Below, in pieces: positions 46,972-55,896 of a stretch of 64,000 bases of DNA. Each line of letters opens with the position of its first letter. Position 1 is the stretch's first letter. Both the position numbers and the translations under genes were made by a program. A model generated the notes under the pieces. That model saw only the letters and a list, made by a program, of their open reading frames with translations, ran no database searches and had not been told where the DNA came from. The DNA is from Geitlerinema sp. PCC 7407 (GTDB taxonomy: Bacteria; Cyanobacteriota; Cyanobacteriia; PCC-7407), in contig NC_019703.1 of NCBI RefSeq assembly GCF_000317045.1, positions 856,501-920,500 on the forward strand. The letters run 5' to 3'.

Positions 46972-47898
46972 ATGACTCAAGAGGGAAAACAGCGTTCGAT
47001 CACGATTGCCGTTATCGGAGATGTCCACGAGCTGTGGGAGTCGGGGGACGGGGAGGCTCTCCAAAATCTGGGGGTCGATCTGGCTCTGTTTGTGGGAGAT
47101 TTTGGCAATGAGGCGGTGGAGGTCGTGCGGGCGATCGCCAAGGTGCCGGTCCCGAAAGCGGTGATTTTGGGCAACCACGACGCCTGGTACAGCGCCACCG
47201 AGTGGGGCCTCAAGCGCTGTCCCTACGATCGCCTCCAAGAGGACTGGGTCGAAGATCAGCTGCAGCTGCTCGGCGAAACCCACGTGGGCTACGGCAAGCT
47301 GGACTTTCCGGGGCTGAGTCTGTCGGTGGTGGGAAGCCGACCGTTTAGCTGGGGCGGCTCGACCTGGCGCAATGGGGAGTTCTACACCGAGCGCTACAGC
47401 GTAGAAAATTTTGAGCAGTCGACGAGCCGCATTGTCGATGCAGTGAAGGAGGCGGCCTGGGAAACGGTGCTGATGATCGGGCACTGCGGCCCGACGGGTC
47501 TGGGCGATCGCCCAGAAGACCCCTGCGGCAAGGATTGGCAGCCCATCGGCGGCGACTATGGCGATCCGGACTTTGCGGCGGCGATCGCCCAGGCCAAGCG
47601 TCTGGGCAAGCAGGTGTCTCTGGTGGCCTTTGGGCACATGCACCACTCGCTGCGCCACACCAAAACCCAGCACCGGCGATCGCTCCACATCGACGCCGAC
47701 AACACGATCTATCTGAATGCGGCCTGTGTCCCCCGCATCACCAAAACAGACGCGGGCCACTTGCACAATTTCTCGCTGGTTACCCTGCGCGCGGGCACGG
47801 TGGAGCGGGTCTCGCGGGCCTGGGTGACGCCCCAAGGGGCGATCGCAGCGGAAACCATTCTGTTTGAGCGGGCAACCTCGATCGCTCAGGGTGCCTGA
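46972..47898 (+). CDS. metallophosphoesterase, cyanobacterial/plastid family
   Basis: A 308-residue calcineurin-type phosphoesterase. Metal ligands are in [32 protein letters not shown] and AFGHMHHSL. It matches the family known from cyanobacteria and plant chloroplasts (annotated TIGR04168), which acts on an unknown phosphoester. It has no signal peptide. It is divergent from nadA, with about 190 bases between. Confidence 0.9.
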   Translation: MTQEGKQRSITIAVIGDVHELWESGDGEALQNLGVDLALFVGDFGNEAVEVVRAIAKVPVPKAVILGNHDAWYSATEWGLKRCPYDRLQEDWVEDQLQLLGETHVGYGKLDFPGLSLSVVGSRPFSWGGSTWRNGEFYTERYSVENFEQSTSRIVDAVKEAAWETVLMIGHCGPTGLGDRPEDPCGKDWQPIGGDYGDPDFAAAIAQAKRLGKQVSLVAFGHMHHSLRHTKTQHRRSLHIDADNTIYLNAACVPRITKTDAGHLHNFSLVTLRAGTVERVSRAWVTPQGAIAAETILFERATSIAQGA

Positions 47899-48143
47899 AA
47901 CGCTCAAACTCTCCCAAACTCTTGAGCATCGAACAGGGACGCGAGAAGCTGGAATGATCAAAAACTGCGCGCTAAGATGAATCTATCTAGAGTCGGGGAT
48001 CAACAAAAAGCCACTTTGTAACGGCTTGAAATAGACTTGCGATCGCCTCAAACGCAAGTTGCTGGTCTCTGACTCTTCGCCAAAATCATGACTCATTAAC
48101 TGCCAAAATATCTACGCGATCGCGTCCGCAGGAGGTTCAGCTC

Positions 48144-48611
48144 ATGGGGATCAAACGTCAGATCGAAATCACGCCGCTGCACTGCATTCACCCCGGCAAA
48201 GGTCTCGAAATCTGTCCGCTGGACCAAGCCGCCACGGCCACCCACACCAACGCTGAGCAGCCTACTTGGGGTCACGAAACCACCCTGGTGACCCTAGCAC
48301 CGGGCACGATCGAGGATTTGTTTGTGCATCACTTCCAGACCGATCAGCTCCTAGTGGTCCAGGGCTGCGCCGTGCTCATCGTGCTGCAAAACCGCCAGTA
48401 CCGCTACATCCCCATGCGCGGCGATCGCCTCGAAGTTGTCAAAATCCCGCCCGGCGTGCCCCACGGCGCTGTCAACCTCAGCGATCGCCCCTGCCTCGCC
48501 ATCAACTCCCTGATCCGCCACGGCCCGCCCCACGATCGCGACTATCGTCCCGTTCCCAAACCCTTTCCCTACGATTTGGCTGTCGTGCGATCGCTCCTAG
48601 ACGAGACTTAG
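48144..48611 (+). CDS. RmlC-like cupin protein
   Basis: A 155-residue protein with a single jelly-roll of the RmlC (dTDP-4-dehydrorhamnose 3,5-epimerase-like) type. Key strands are IEDLFVHHFQTDQLLVVQG and LEVVKIPPGVPHGAVNLSD. Metal or catalytic histidines appear at HHF and PHG. True RmlC is longer and keeps further catalytic residues that are not evident, so epimerase activity is doubtful. It has GGAGG upstream, and a strong terminator follows. Confidence 0.8.
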   Translation: MGIKRQIEITPLHCIHPGKGLEICPLDQAATATHTNAEQPTWGHETTLVTLAPGTIEDLFVHHFQTDQLLVVQGCAVLIVLQNRQYRYIPMRGDRLEVVKIPPGVPHGAVNLSDRPCLAINSLIRHGPPHDRDYRPVPKPFPYDLAVVRSLLDET

Positions 48612-48672
48612 GGCGATCGCCTCAGACCAAAATTTTGTTCAAAGCCGTGTGAGCTAACGTCTGTGCCCTGTT

Positions 48673-48698
48673 GGGAGGCCCTGGTGCCTCCCTTTTTT
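48673..48698 (+). terminator. intrinsic terminator after the cupin gene
   Basis: GGGAGGC (48673-48679), 6-base loop, GCCTCCC (48686-48692), then six T residues. It is a textbook rho-independent terminator. Confidence 0.92.
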
Positions 48699-48924
48699 GG
48701 TGTTTAAGGGCGATCGCCCCGCATTTTCAGCCAAAATAATCGCTTCCCTCTCGAAAAATACAGAATTCCGTCGCTAGGAGGTTGGACGGCTCTCTGCTCC
48801 TTCCCTACACTGCACCTTGTCCGGTAACGGTTCATAGACGGCCAAGCTGCGGGATGCGTCGCGACGGTTGATCAATGCCTCTGCGGTTCCCCTGTAGCCT
48901 CCTTTTGTAGGCAAGCAAAATTGT

Positions 48925-51009
48925 ATGGAGCCCATTTCAGAAACGCTTCGAGAACCCGTTGTTACCTTTGCGCTGCTGCTGGCAGTAATCCTGATTGTTC
49001 CGCCGGTGTTTGAGCGACTGCGCTTGCCGGGTCTTGTTGGATTGCTGGCCGCAGGGGTTCTCCTAGGTGGCAGCGGCTTAAATGTCTTAAATGTCGACTC
49101 CGACACCATGAAACTGCTGTCGGAAATCGGCAAAATCTACCTGATGTTCGTGGCAGGTCTTGAAATTGACCTGGCTCAGTTTCGCCAAACGCGAAATCGC
49201 TCTCTGGGCTTTGGCTTTGCCACCTTTGCGATCCCGCTGATCGGCGGGACTGCCCTGGGCCGACTGTTTGGCTTTGATTGGAACGCTTCGATTTTGATTG
49301 GATCTCTGCTGGCCTCCCATACGCTGCTGGCCTATCCCATCGTGCGGCGACTGGGGGTAGTGCGAGACGAGGCTGTCACAGTGACCATTGGGGCCACCAT
49401 CTTTACGGATGTGGGGGCGCTGCTGGTGCTGGCGATCTGTGTGGGCGTCAGCCAGGGAGACTTCTCGACTGCCAAGCTCGTCACCCTGCTCGGCGGCTTG
49501 GCACTTTATGCCGTGGCGGTGCTTTTTGGGCTGGACTGGCTGGGTAAGGACTTTTTTCGCCGGACTCGAGACGACCAGGGCAACCAGTTTTTGTTTGTGC
49601 TGCTGGCGGTGTTTGTCACGTCTGTGGGGGCGCAGCTGATCGGGGTCGAGAAAATCATCGGCGCGTTTTTGGCGGGTCTGGCGGTCAATGACGTGGTCGG
49701 CGATGGCCCGGTCAAGGAAAAAGTGGAGTTTGTCGGCAGCGTCCTGTTTATTCCCATCTTTTTTGTGGATATGGGGCTGCTGCTGGATGTGCAGGCGTTT
49801 CAGGACATCTTGGGGTCTGTGGGGTTGCCGGCGGCTATCGTGGGGATGCTGCTGCTGACCAAGTTTCTGGCGGCGTGGGTGGCTAAGCTGCTGTACCGCT
49901 ACAGCTGGACCCAGACGGTGACGATGTGGTCGCTGTCGGTTCCTCAGGTGGCGGCGACCCTGGCGGCGGCGCTGGTGGGCTACCAAGCGGAGATTCTCAG
50001 CAAGGATGTCTTCAATAGCGTGATTTTGCTGATGCTGGTGACGGCGGTGGGAGGACCGCTGATCACGGCGCGGGCGGCGGCGAAGCTGGCCCAGGATGTG
50101 ACGACGCTGGAGGTTGAGGAGCCGGAGGAACCGATGGTGGCTGGCGGGGCGATCGCGTCTCCCAAGGACTTCAAGGTGGTGGTGCCGGTCTACAACCCCG
50201 AGACGGAGCGCTACTTGATCGAGCTGGGGGCGCTGCTGGCTCGCCACGAAAAGGGAAAAATCATTCCGCTGGCGATCGCCCGGGCCCAGGCCCATATGGA
50301 CTCGCCCCAGCTCAGCCGCGCTCTCCAGCGGGGAGAGCAGCTCCTGGAGCAGGCGGTCTTGGTGACCCAGGAGCAGGGCGTGGATGTCATGCCCCAAATG
50401 CGCATTGCCTACGATGTGGCCCAAGGCATTAGTCATCTGAGCCGCGAGGTAGACGCCAGCTTGGTGATCCTCGGTCTGAGCCGAGAAGTGGGTTTTCGGG
50501 CGCGCCTGTTTGGCAACATCGCCGACAGCGTTCTGTGGTCATCCCACTGCATGGTGGTGGTGGCTCGGCTGCTCAACTCGCCCCTGAAGTTCCAGCGCAT
50601 CCTGGTGCCGGTGGAAAACTTCACGCCGTCGGCGATCCGCACGGTGCGCTTTGCCCAGATCCTGGCGGAGGCCAATGACGCAGAGGTGACGCTGCTCCAC
50701 GTATGCTCGCCCCGGATGACCGAAGCCCGACAGGCCTGGTTTCGCAGCCAGATGATGATTTTGGCGGAGCGTCTTCGCCTGCCGCCTGACAAGACGACGG
50801 TGCAGCTTGTGCGCGAAGACAATATCGTGACGGCGATCGCGCGGGCTTCTCAGGATCATGAGCTGGTGGTGCTGCGATCGCTGCGGCGACGAGGGGGCGC
50901 CGATGGTCTGGCCGTCAGCGAGGTGACAACGCCGCTGCTACAGCGATTGTCTTGCTCGGTTGTTCTCCTCGGAGAATCCCAAACCTTGCCCAGCCCTCTG
51001 ACTTGGTAG
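48925..51009 (+). CDS. CPA2-type cation:proton antiporter with universal stress domains
   Basis: A 694-residue protein. Residues ~10-390 hold about twelve transmembrane helices of the Kef/Nha antiporter fold, with motifs LRLPGLVGLLAAGVLLGGSG, VAGLEIDLAQF and VEKIIGAFLAGLAVNDVVG. The C-terminal ~300 residues form two universal-stress-protein-like domains (FKVVVPVYNPETERYLIELG and FQRILVPVENFTPSAIRTVR), which probably bind nucleotide and regulate the transporter. It exchanges Na+ or K+ for H+, in the plasma or thylakoid membrane. The ion is not predictable from this sequence. Confidence 0.92.
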   Translation: MEPISETLREPVVTFALLLAVILIVPPVFERLRLPGLVGLLAAGVLLGGSGLNVLNVDSDTMKLLSEIGKIYLMFVAGLEIDLAQFRQTRNRSLGFGFATFAIPLIGGTALGRLFGFDWNASILIGSLLASHTLLAYPIVRRLGVVRDEAVTVTIGATIFTDVGALLVLAICVGVSQGDFSTAKLVTLLGGLALYAVAVLFGLDWLGKDFFRRTRDDQGNQFLFVLLAVFVTSVGAQLIGVEKIIGAFLAGLAVNDVVGDGPVKEKVEFVGSVLFIPIFFVDMGLLLDVQAFQDILGSVGLPAAIVGMLLLTKFLAAWVAKLLYRYSWTQTVTMWSLSVPQVAATLAAALVGYQAEILSKDVFNSVILLMLVTAVGGPLITARAAAKLAQDVTTLEVEEPEEPMVAGGAIASPKDFKVVVPVYNPETERYLIELGALLARHEKGKIIPLAIARAQAHMDSPQLSRALQRGEQLLEQAVLVTQEQGVDVMPQMRIAYDVAQGISHLSREVDASLVILGLSREVGFRARLFGNIADSVLWSSHCMVVVARLLNSPLKFQRILVPVENFTPSAIRTVRFAQILAEANDAEVTLLHVCSPRMTEARQAWFRSQMMILAERLRLPPDKTTVQLVREDNIVTAIARASQDHELVVLRSLRRRGGADGLAVSEVTTPLLQRLSCSVVLLGESQTLPSPLTW

Positions 51010-51053
51010 AGACTGGCGCTCTCGCAAATCAACTAATAGCAAGCTGATATTTC

Positions 51054-51085
51054 AAATCCCTCGCTGAAAAAAGTGAGGGATTTTT
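51054..51085 (+). terminator. intrinsic terminator after the antiporter
   Basis: AAATCCCTC (51054-51062) and GAGGGATTT (51075-51083) with a T5 tract at 51081-51085. It lies 44 bases past the stop codon. Confidence 0.92.
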
Positions 51086-51361
51086 GTTTTTGGTTTGCGG
51101 CCCTTGATTTTCGATCGTCAAAACCAACGAAAACCGAGCAATCTTTGCGTCAGATCGAAGAGCGATCGCCCAGAGGGTCAATTGCTAAAGCTAGCTTGCC
51201 AATCAGCGAACCCAGAGCGATTTTTGAGCAGAAATCATCAGCTTTCTTCATCAGTTCTATCAAGTTGCCTAAAGTTCTGGGCCACTGGAACCCTTGATTT
51301 TGCTAGATCATGCGCTTTTTGCATGGACGCTATCCTAAAAAAACATCAGCAGCAATATTTT

Positions 51362-51375
51362 GTAACTGCATATAC
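51362..51375 (+). promoter_or_regulatory. NtcA binding site of the nitrate cluster
   Basis: GTA-ACTGCATA-TAC is a perfect GTA-N8-TAC palindrome-type NtcA site. It is followed 22 bases later by a TA-N3-T -10 box, the classical layout of an NtcA-activated promoter. It predicts induction of nirA and the genes behind it when ammonium is scarce and 2-oxoglutarate high. Confidence 0.85.
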
Positions 51376-51397
51376 GAATTGAAGGGGTTGCTCCCCG

Positions 51398-51403
51398 TAA
51401 CTT
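51398..51403 (+). promoter_or_regulatory. -10 box of the NtcA-activated promoter
   Basis: TAACTT fits TA-N3-T and is 22 bases after the NtcA site, inside the 20-24 base window normal for such promoters. Confidence 0.7.
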
Positions 51404-51757
51404 GTCTGTTAGTGATTCTTTGAAACTTGCTGCCTCACCACTCACAAACTTTGGTTGGGCTAGACATCATCCCAGTCAACGGGACGGTATTAATCATGCT
51501 TGAACGTTGACTGGCCTCCCTTGCTTAAGGGCAAAGAATTCTAGGCCTTTTGCTGCGATCGCCCTTATAAACCTTTGGATTTCTGTTATGAAATCTGGAA
51601 ATTTATAGACTCGGTTGCAGTGTATACAGGCATCTTCTAGGGCAGCCTTTAGACTCCGAAATTAAGCGGTCACCCTCAACCCCAAAGATGAGCGCGATCG
51701 CCCTTTCAAGCCTCTGGCGATCGCCTGCATTGCCGTAAACAGCGAGGACACAACGTT

Positions 51758-53308
51758 ATGACCGGCACCGCCACCCCTCCCGCCAGCGCAAACAAATTTG
51801 AAAAATTTAAAGCCGAAAAAGACGGCCTTGCAGTCAAGACCGAACTAGAGCATTTCGCCCAAATCGGCTGGGAGGCGATGGATGAAACCGATCGAGATCA
51901 TCGTCTCAAGTGGCTGGGCGTCTTTTTCCGCCCCGTTACCCCGGGCAAATTTATGCTGCGTCTGCGGATGCCCAGCGGCATCCTGACCAGTGGCCAAATG
52001 CGGGTTCTCGCCGAAATCGTGCAGCGCTATGGCGATGACGGCAGCGCTGATATCACAACGCGCCAAAACTTGCAGCTGCGCGGCATTCGCCTCGAGGACA
52101 TCCCGGACATCTTCCGGCGCATCGAAGGGGCGGGCCTCACCTCCGTCCAGTCCGGCATGGACAACGTGCGCAACATCACCGCCTCGCCGGTCGCTGGCAT
52201 CGACGCCGATGAACTGATCGACACGCGGGGCCTGGTGCGCAAAGTCCAGGACATGATCACCAACAACGGCGATGGCAACCCGTCCTTTAGCAATCTGCCG
52301 CGCAAGTTCAACATTGCGATCGCTGGCTGCCGCGACAACTCCGTCCACGCCGAAATCAACGACATCGCCTTTGTCCCGGCCTACCGAGACGGCGTCCTCG
52401 GCTTCAACGTCTTGGTCGGCGGCTTTTTCTCCGCCAAGCGCTGCGCCGCCGCCATCCCGCTCAACGCCTGGGTCCACCCGCGAGACGTGGTGACCCTGTG
52501 CGAAGCCATCCTCGTGGTGTATCGCGATCGCGGTCTGCGGGCCAACCGCCAAAAAGCCCGCCTGATGTGGCTGATCGACGAGTGGGGCCTCGACGCTTTC
52601 CGGGCCGCCGTCGAGCAGCAGCTCGGCCACGCCCTCGCCCCCGCCGCCCCCAAGGACGAGATTCTCTGGGAAAAGCGCGATCACGTCGGCATCCACGCCC
52701 AAAAGCAGCCCGGCCTCAACTACGTGGGTCTGCTGATTCCCATCGGCCGCCTCTACGCCCAGGACATGTTTGACCTGGCCCGCCTCGCCGAAGTGTACGG
52801 CAGCGGCGAGCTGCGCCTCACCGTTGAGCAAAACGTCATCCTGCCCAACGTGCCCGATTCGCGCCTTGAGCCCCTGCTCAAAGAGCCCCTGCTCGAGCGC
52901 TTTTCCCCCGATCCGGATCCCCTGACCCGCGCCCTGGTGTCCTGCACCGGCAGCCAGTTCTGCAACTTCGCCCTTATCGAGACCAAAAATCGGGCCTTGT
53001 CCCTGGTCAAAGAGCTGGAAGCCGAGCTGCAGATTCCCCGCCCCGTGCGGATTCACTGGACCGGCTGCCCCAACTCCTGCGGTCAGCCCCAGGTAGCGGA
53101 TATCGGCCTGATGGGCACCAAAGCCCGCAAAGACGGCCGCATGGTTGAGGCGGTGGACATCTATATGGGCGGCAAAGTTGGCAAAGAGGCAGAGTTGGGA
53201 ACCTGCGTGATGAAAGGTGTTCCCTGCGAAGACCTCAAAGCGGTGCTGCGTGATGTCTTGGTTGAAAAGTTTCAGGCCCGCGTCAAGACCTCAGCGATCG
53301 CAGTTTAA
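51758..53308 (+). CDS. nirA: ferredoxin-nitrite reductase
   Basis: A 516-residue cytoplasmic enzyme reducing nitrite to ammonium with six electrons from ferredoxin. The [4Fe-4S]/sirohaem cysteines are C396, C402, C437 and C441, giving the exact C-X5-C-X34-C-X3-C pattern (CTGSQFC and GCPNSCG). The N-terminal half has the ferredoxin-type repeat ITTRQNLQLRGIRLEDI. It lacks a C-terminal ferredoxin-like extension found in some cyanobacterial NirA. It is the first gene of the nitrate cluster, behind the NtcA promoter. Confidence 0.98.
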   Translation: MTGTATPPASANKFEKFKAEKDGLAVKTELEHFAQIGWEAMDETDRDHRLKWLGVFFRPVTPGKFMLRLRMPSGILTSGQMRVLAEIVQRYGDDGSADITTRQNLQLRGIRLEDIPDIFRRIEGAGLTSVQSGMDNVRNITASPVAGIDADELIDTRGLVRKVQDMITNNGDGNPSFSNLPRKFNIAIAGCRDNSVHAEINDIAFVPAYRDGVLGFNVLVGGFFSAKRCAAAIPLNAWVHPRDVVTLCEAILVVYRDRGLRANRQKARLMWLIDEWGLDAFRAAVEQQLGHALAPAAPKDEILWEKRDHVGIHAQKQPGLNYVGLLIPIGRLYAQDMFDLARLAEVYGSGELRLTVEQNVILPNVPDSRLEPLLKEPLLERFSPDPDPLTRALVSCTGSQFCNFALIETKNRALSLVKELEAELQIPRPVRIHWTGCPNSCGQPQVADIGLMGTKARKDGRMVEAVDIYMGGKVGKEAELGTCVMKGVPCEDLKAVLRDVLVEKFQARVKTSAIAV

Positions 53309-53313
53309 GTCTT

Positions 53314-53345
53314 GGGGAAGCGCCAGTAGTGGCATTCACTTCCCC
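53314..53345 (+). other. hairpin between nirA and nrtA
   Basis: GGGGAAG (53314-53320) pairs with CTTCCCC (53339-53345), with an inner GCCA/TGGC stem. It is 6 bases past the nirA stop and has no T-run. It is likely an mRNA processing or stability element rather than a full terminator. Confidence 0.6.
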
Positions 53346-53508
53346 TTGGATCGACCCTCCCAATGGACTGCCCAAGACGGCCCATCTAGGCAGTCCCGAG
53401 GGGGGCAATATTCGGCCTGCCTTCTGGGCACAAACGCTCTCACTCTCTCGCTGGTACTGTTCGCTTTTTCTTCACCACCCTCATATACCCTTCAGTTAGG
53501 CAGAAAGC

Positions 53509-54846
53509 ATGACGAAGTTCTCTCGGCGGCAGTTTTTGGCAACAGCGGGTGCAAGTACCGCGTTTACGCTTTTTCTCCACGGTTGTGCCTCTAGCTCCTC
53601 AAATTCTGGGAATGCGCCGACGCCCGCGGCAGCATCCAGCACCAACAATGCCGTGAATGTGAGCGCTGCCGACGCTCCTGAGGTGACCACGGCCAAGCTG
53701 GGCTTCATTGCTCTGACCGACGCCGCGCCCCTGATCATCGCCAAAGAAAAGGGCTTGTTCGAAAAGTACGGCATGACTGACGTCAGCGTCGAGAAGCAGG
53801 CCTCCTGGGGAACCACCCGCGACAACCTAGAGCTTGGTTCCGGGGGCGGCGGCATCGACGGAGCACACATTCTGACGCCCATGCCTTACCTGATGGCCCT
53901 CGGGACCGTCACCAAGCAGCCAGTGCCGATGTATATCCTGGCGCGGCTGAATGTGAATGGCCAGGGCATCATGCTCTCCAATACCTACAAGGACCTGAAT
54001 ATCGGGGCCGACACCAAAGCGCTCAAGGGTGCCTTTGCCAAGGAGAAGTCGTCGGGCCGCGATCTGAAGATGGCCATGACCTTCCCCGGTGGCACCCACG
54101 ACCTGTGGATTCGCTACTGGATGGCAGCAGGCGGCATCAACCCAGACCAGGACGTCTCGACCATTGTGGTGCCGCCCCCGCAGATGGTGGCCAACATTAA
54201 GGTCAGCAACATGGAAGGGTTCTGCGTGGGCGAGCCTTGGCCGCTGCAAACCGTCAACCAGCAGATTGGCTATATGGCGGTCACGACGGGCGAGATCTGG
54301 AAGGATCACCCGGAAAAAGCCTTTGCGATGCGCGCGGAGTGGGTGGACAAGCACCCCAAAGCGGCGATGGCGCTGCTGAAGGCGGTTCTAGAAGCTCAGC
54401 AGTGGTGCGATCGCGCCGAGAACAAGCAAGAAATGTGCGAAATCCTGGCCAAGCGGGAATGGTTCAAGGTGCCTGTCACCGACATCATCGATCGCTCGAC
54501 CGGCAAGTATGACTACGGCACGGGCCGGGTCGAAGACTACAGCAACTCCTTGGTGATGAAGTACTGGCGCGACAATGCTTCCTTCCCCTACAAGAGCCAT
54601 GACCTGTGGTTCTTGACGGAGGACATCCGCTGGGGCTACCTGCCCGCCGACACCGACACCCGCAAGATCGTCGACCAGGTGAACCGCGAAGATCTCTGGC
54701 GCGAGGCGGCTAAGGCGATCGGGGTGGCGGAGGCTGAGATTCCGACGACCTCTTCGAGAGGGGTTGAGACCTTCTTTGACGGGGTGAAGTTTGACCCCGA
54801 GAACCCCGAGGCCTACCTCAACGGCTTGGCCATCAAAAAGGTTTAG
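53509..54846 (+). CDS. nrtA: nitrate/nitrite ABC transporter substrate-binding lipoprotein
   Basis: A 445-residue periplasmic binding protein. The signal has a twin-arginine motif (SRRQFL) and a lipobox LHGC with Cys26, so it may be exported folded by Tat and then lipid-anchored. The mature part begins with a Ser/Ala linker, then the NrtA domain: AKLGFIALTDAAPLIIAKEK, FPGGTHDLWIRYWMAAGGI, and GFCVGEPWPLQTVNQQIGY. It captures nitrate or nitrite for NrtBCD. An own promoter in the 200-base gap cannot be excluded, though I find no NtcA site there. Confidence 0.97.
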   Translation: MTKFSRRQFLATAGASTAFTLFLHGCASSSSNSGNAPTPAAASSTNNAVNVSAADAPEVTTAKLGFIALTDAAPLIIAKEKGLFEKYGMTDVSVEKQASWGTTRDNLELGSGGGGIDGAHILTPMPYLMALGTVTKQPVPMYILARLNVNGQGIMLSNTYKDLNIGADTKALKGAFAKEKSSGRDLKMAMTFPGGTHDLWIRYWMAAGGINPDQDVSTIVVPPPQMVANIKVSNMEGFCVGEPWPLQTVNQQIGYMAVTTGEIWKDHPEKAFAMRAEWVDKHPKAAMALLKAVLEAQQWCDRAENKQEMCEILAKREWFKVPVTDIIDRSTGKYDYGTGRVEDYSNSLVMKYWRDNASFPYKSHDLWFLTEDIRWGYLPADTDTRKIVDQVNREDLWREAAKAIGVAEAEIPTTSSRGVETFFDGVKFDPENPEAYLNGLAIKKV

Positions 54847-54857
54847 GGCCGATGATT

Positions 54858-54907
54858 GCCCCCGGCGATCGCCCAAGCGCATTCACGGTGCGACGGCGGG
54901 GGCTTTT
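54858..54907 (+). other. attenuator-like hairpin between nrtA and nrtB
   Basis: GCCCCCG (54858-54864) pairs with CGGGGGC (54897-54903), followed by TTTT. The long loop contains a HIP1-like GGCGATCGCC. It could act as a partial terminator so that the binding protein is made in excess over the membrane parts. Confidence 0.6.
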
Positions 54908-55008
54908 CTCTTCCCCCAGCTTGATCAAATTGACCCCATCGGTCCCGTTAGCGTTTGATCCCACTGCCCGCTGCATTCCCCAGTGACCCCTTAGGAGAAA
55001 GAGCAATC

Positions 55009-55848
55009 ATGGCCGTCAACCTCGAGGCTCGTAAGCCTGCACCCCTACTGCCGCCCGCCGTTCGCAAGTTTCTCAAGCAGAACTCCCAGCGCGTATTTCC
55101 GCCGATCATTGCGATCGCCCTTTTTCTGTTCATTTGGCAAATCCTGTGCAGCGGCCCCCAGTCCAACCTGCCCAGCCCCACCCAGACCCTCAGCGAAACC
55201 TGGGAACTGATTATTGATCCCTTCTTTGACAATGGCGGCACCGACAAAGGCCTGTTCTGGCAGATCTTCGCCAGCTTACAGCGGGTGGCCATCGGCTTTT
55301 CTCTGTCCGCGATCGTGGGCATCGGTCTGGGTATCTTGATCGGGACCAACCGCTTCATGTATAACGCCCTGGACCCGCTGTTCCAGGTGCTGCGGACGGT
55401 GCCGCCCCTGGCCTGGCTGCCCATTTCCCTGGCTGCTTTCCGCGACAGCAACCCCTCCGCCATCTTCGTCATCTTCATCACGGCGATCTGGCCCATCATC
55501 ATCAACACCACGGTGGGCGTTCAGCAAATCCCCCAGGACTATCGCAACGTGGCCCGGGTGCTCCAGCTGTCCCGCATTGAGTACTTTTTCAACATCCTGT
55601 TTCCCTCGACCGTTCCCTACATCTTTACCGGCCTCAAGATTGGCGTCGGCCTGTCCTGGCTGGCGATCGTGGCGGCGGAGATGCTGGTGGGCGGTGTAGG
55701 CATCGGCTTCTTTATCTGGGACGCCTGGAACAGCTCGCGCCTGAGCGAAATCATCCTGGCCCTGATTTATGTTGGCGTCGTGGGACTGCTGCTCGATCGG
55801 CTGGTAAGCTTCATTGCCAGCCTGGTGGTCCCCGAAGGCCAGCGCTAA
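55009..55848 (+). CDS. nrtB: nitrate/nitrite ABC transporter permease
   Basis: A 279-residue inner-membrane permease of the BPD/ABC type. The helices begin IIAIALFLFIWQILCSG. The ABC-interacting EAA-like loop is at DYRNVARVLQLSRIEYFFNI and the rest matches SsuC/NrtB (TVPPLAWLPISLAAF). ATG 55009 (MAVNLEARKPAPLLPP) has AGGAGA upstream. It follows nrtA and precedes nrtC by 48 bases. Confidence 0.97.
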   Translation: MAVNLEARKPAPLLPPAVRKFLKQNSQRVFPPIIAIALFLFIWQILCSGPQSNLPSPTQTLSETWELIIDPFFDNGGTDKGLFWQIFASLQRVAIGFSLSAIVGIGLGILIGTNRFMYNALDPLFQVLRTVPPLAWLPISLAAFRDSNPSAIFVIFITAIWPIIINTTVGVQQIPQDYRNVARVLQLSRIEYFFNILFPSTVPYIFTGLKIGVGLSWLAIVAAEMLVGGVGIGFFIWDAWNSSRLSEIILALIYVGVVGLLLDRLVSFIASLVVPEGQR

Positions 55849-55896
55849 TCCCTCGGTTGCTTGTTGCTCTGCTCTGAGTCCCCATTGAGAAGTGCC

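Larger units (their letters stand above)
51086..51757. other. nirA upstream region and long leader
   Basis: About 670 bases without a supported gene. It contains the NtcA-type promoter at 51362-51403. The predicted transcript start near 51410 gives a ~345-base untranslated leader containing only very short open frames (for example 16 codons from ATG 51687, 4 from 51496). Two HIP1-derived sites lie close to nirA. Confidence 0.6.

Noticed and set aside
49087-50436. 449-codon minus-strand frame opposite the antiporter
   Set aside because: The product is extremely rich in His, Gln and Arg, the typical reverse of hydrophobic membrane-protein codons.
51073-51382. Short open frames between the antiporter terminator and the NtcA site (74 and 95 codons)
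   Set aside because: They begin inside or beside the terminator, have no ribosome site and show no recognisable family. The region reads better as regulatory DNA.
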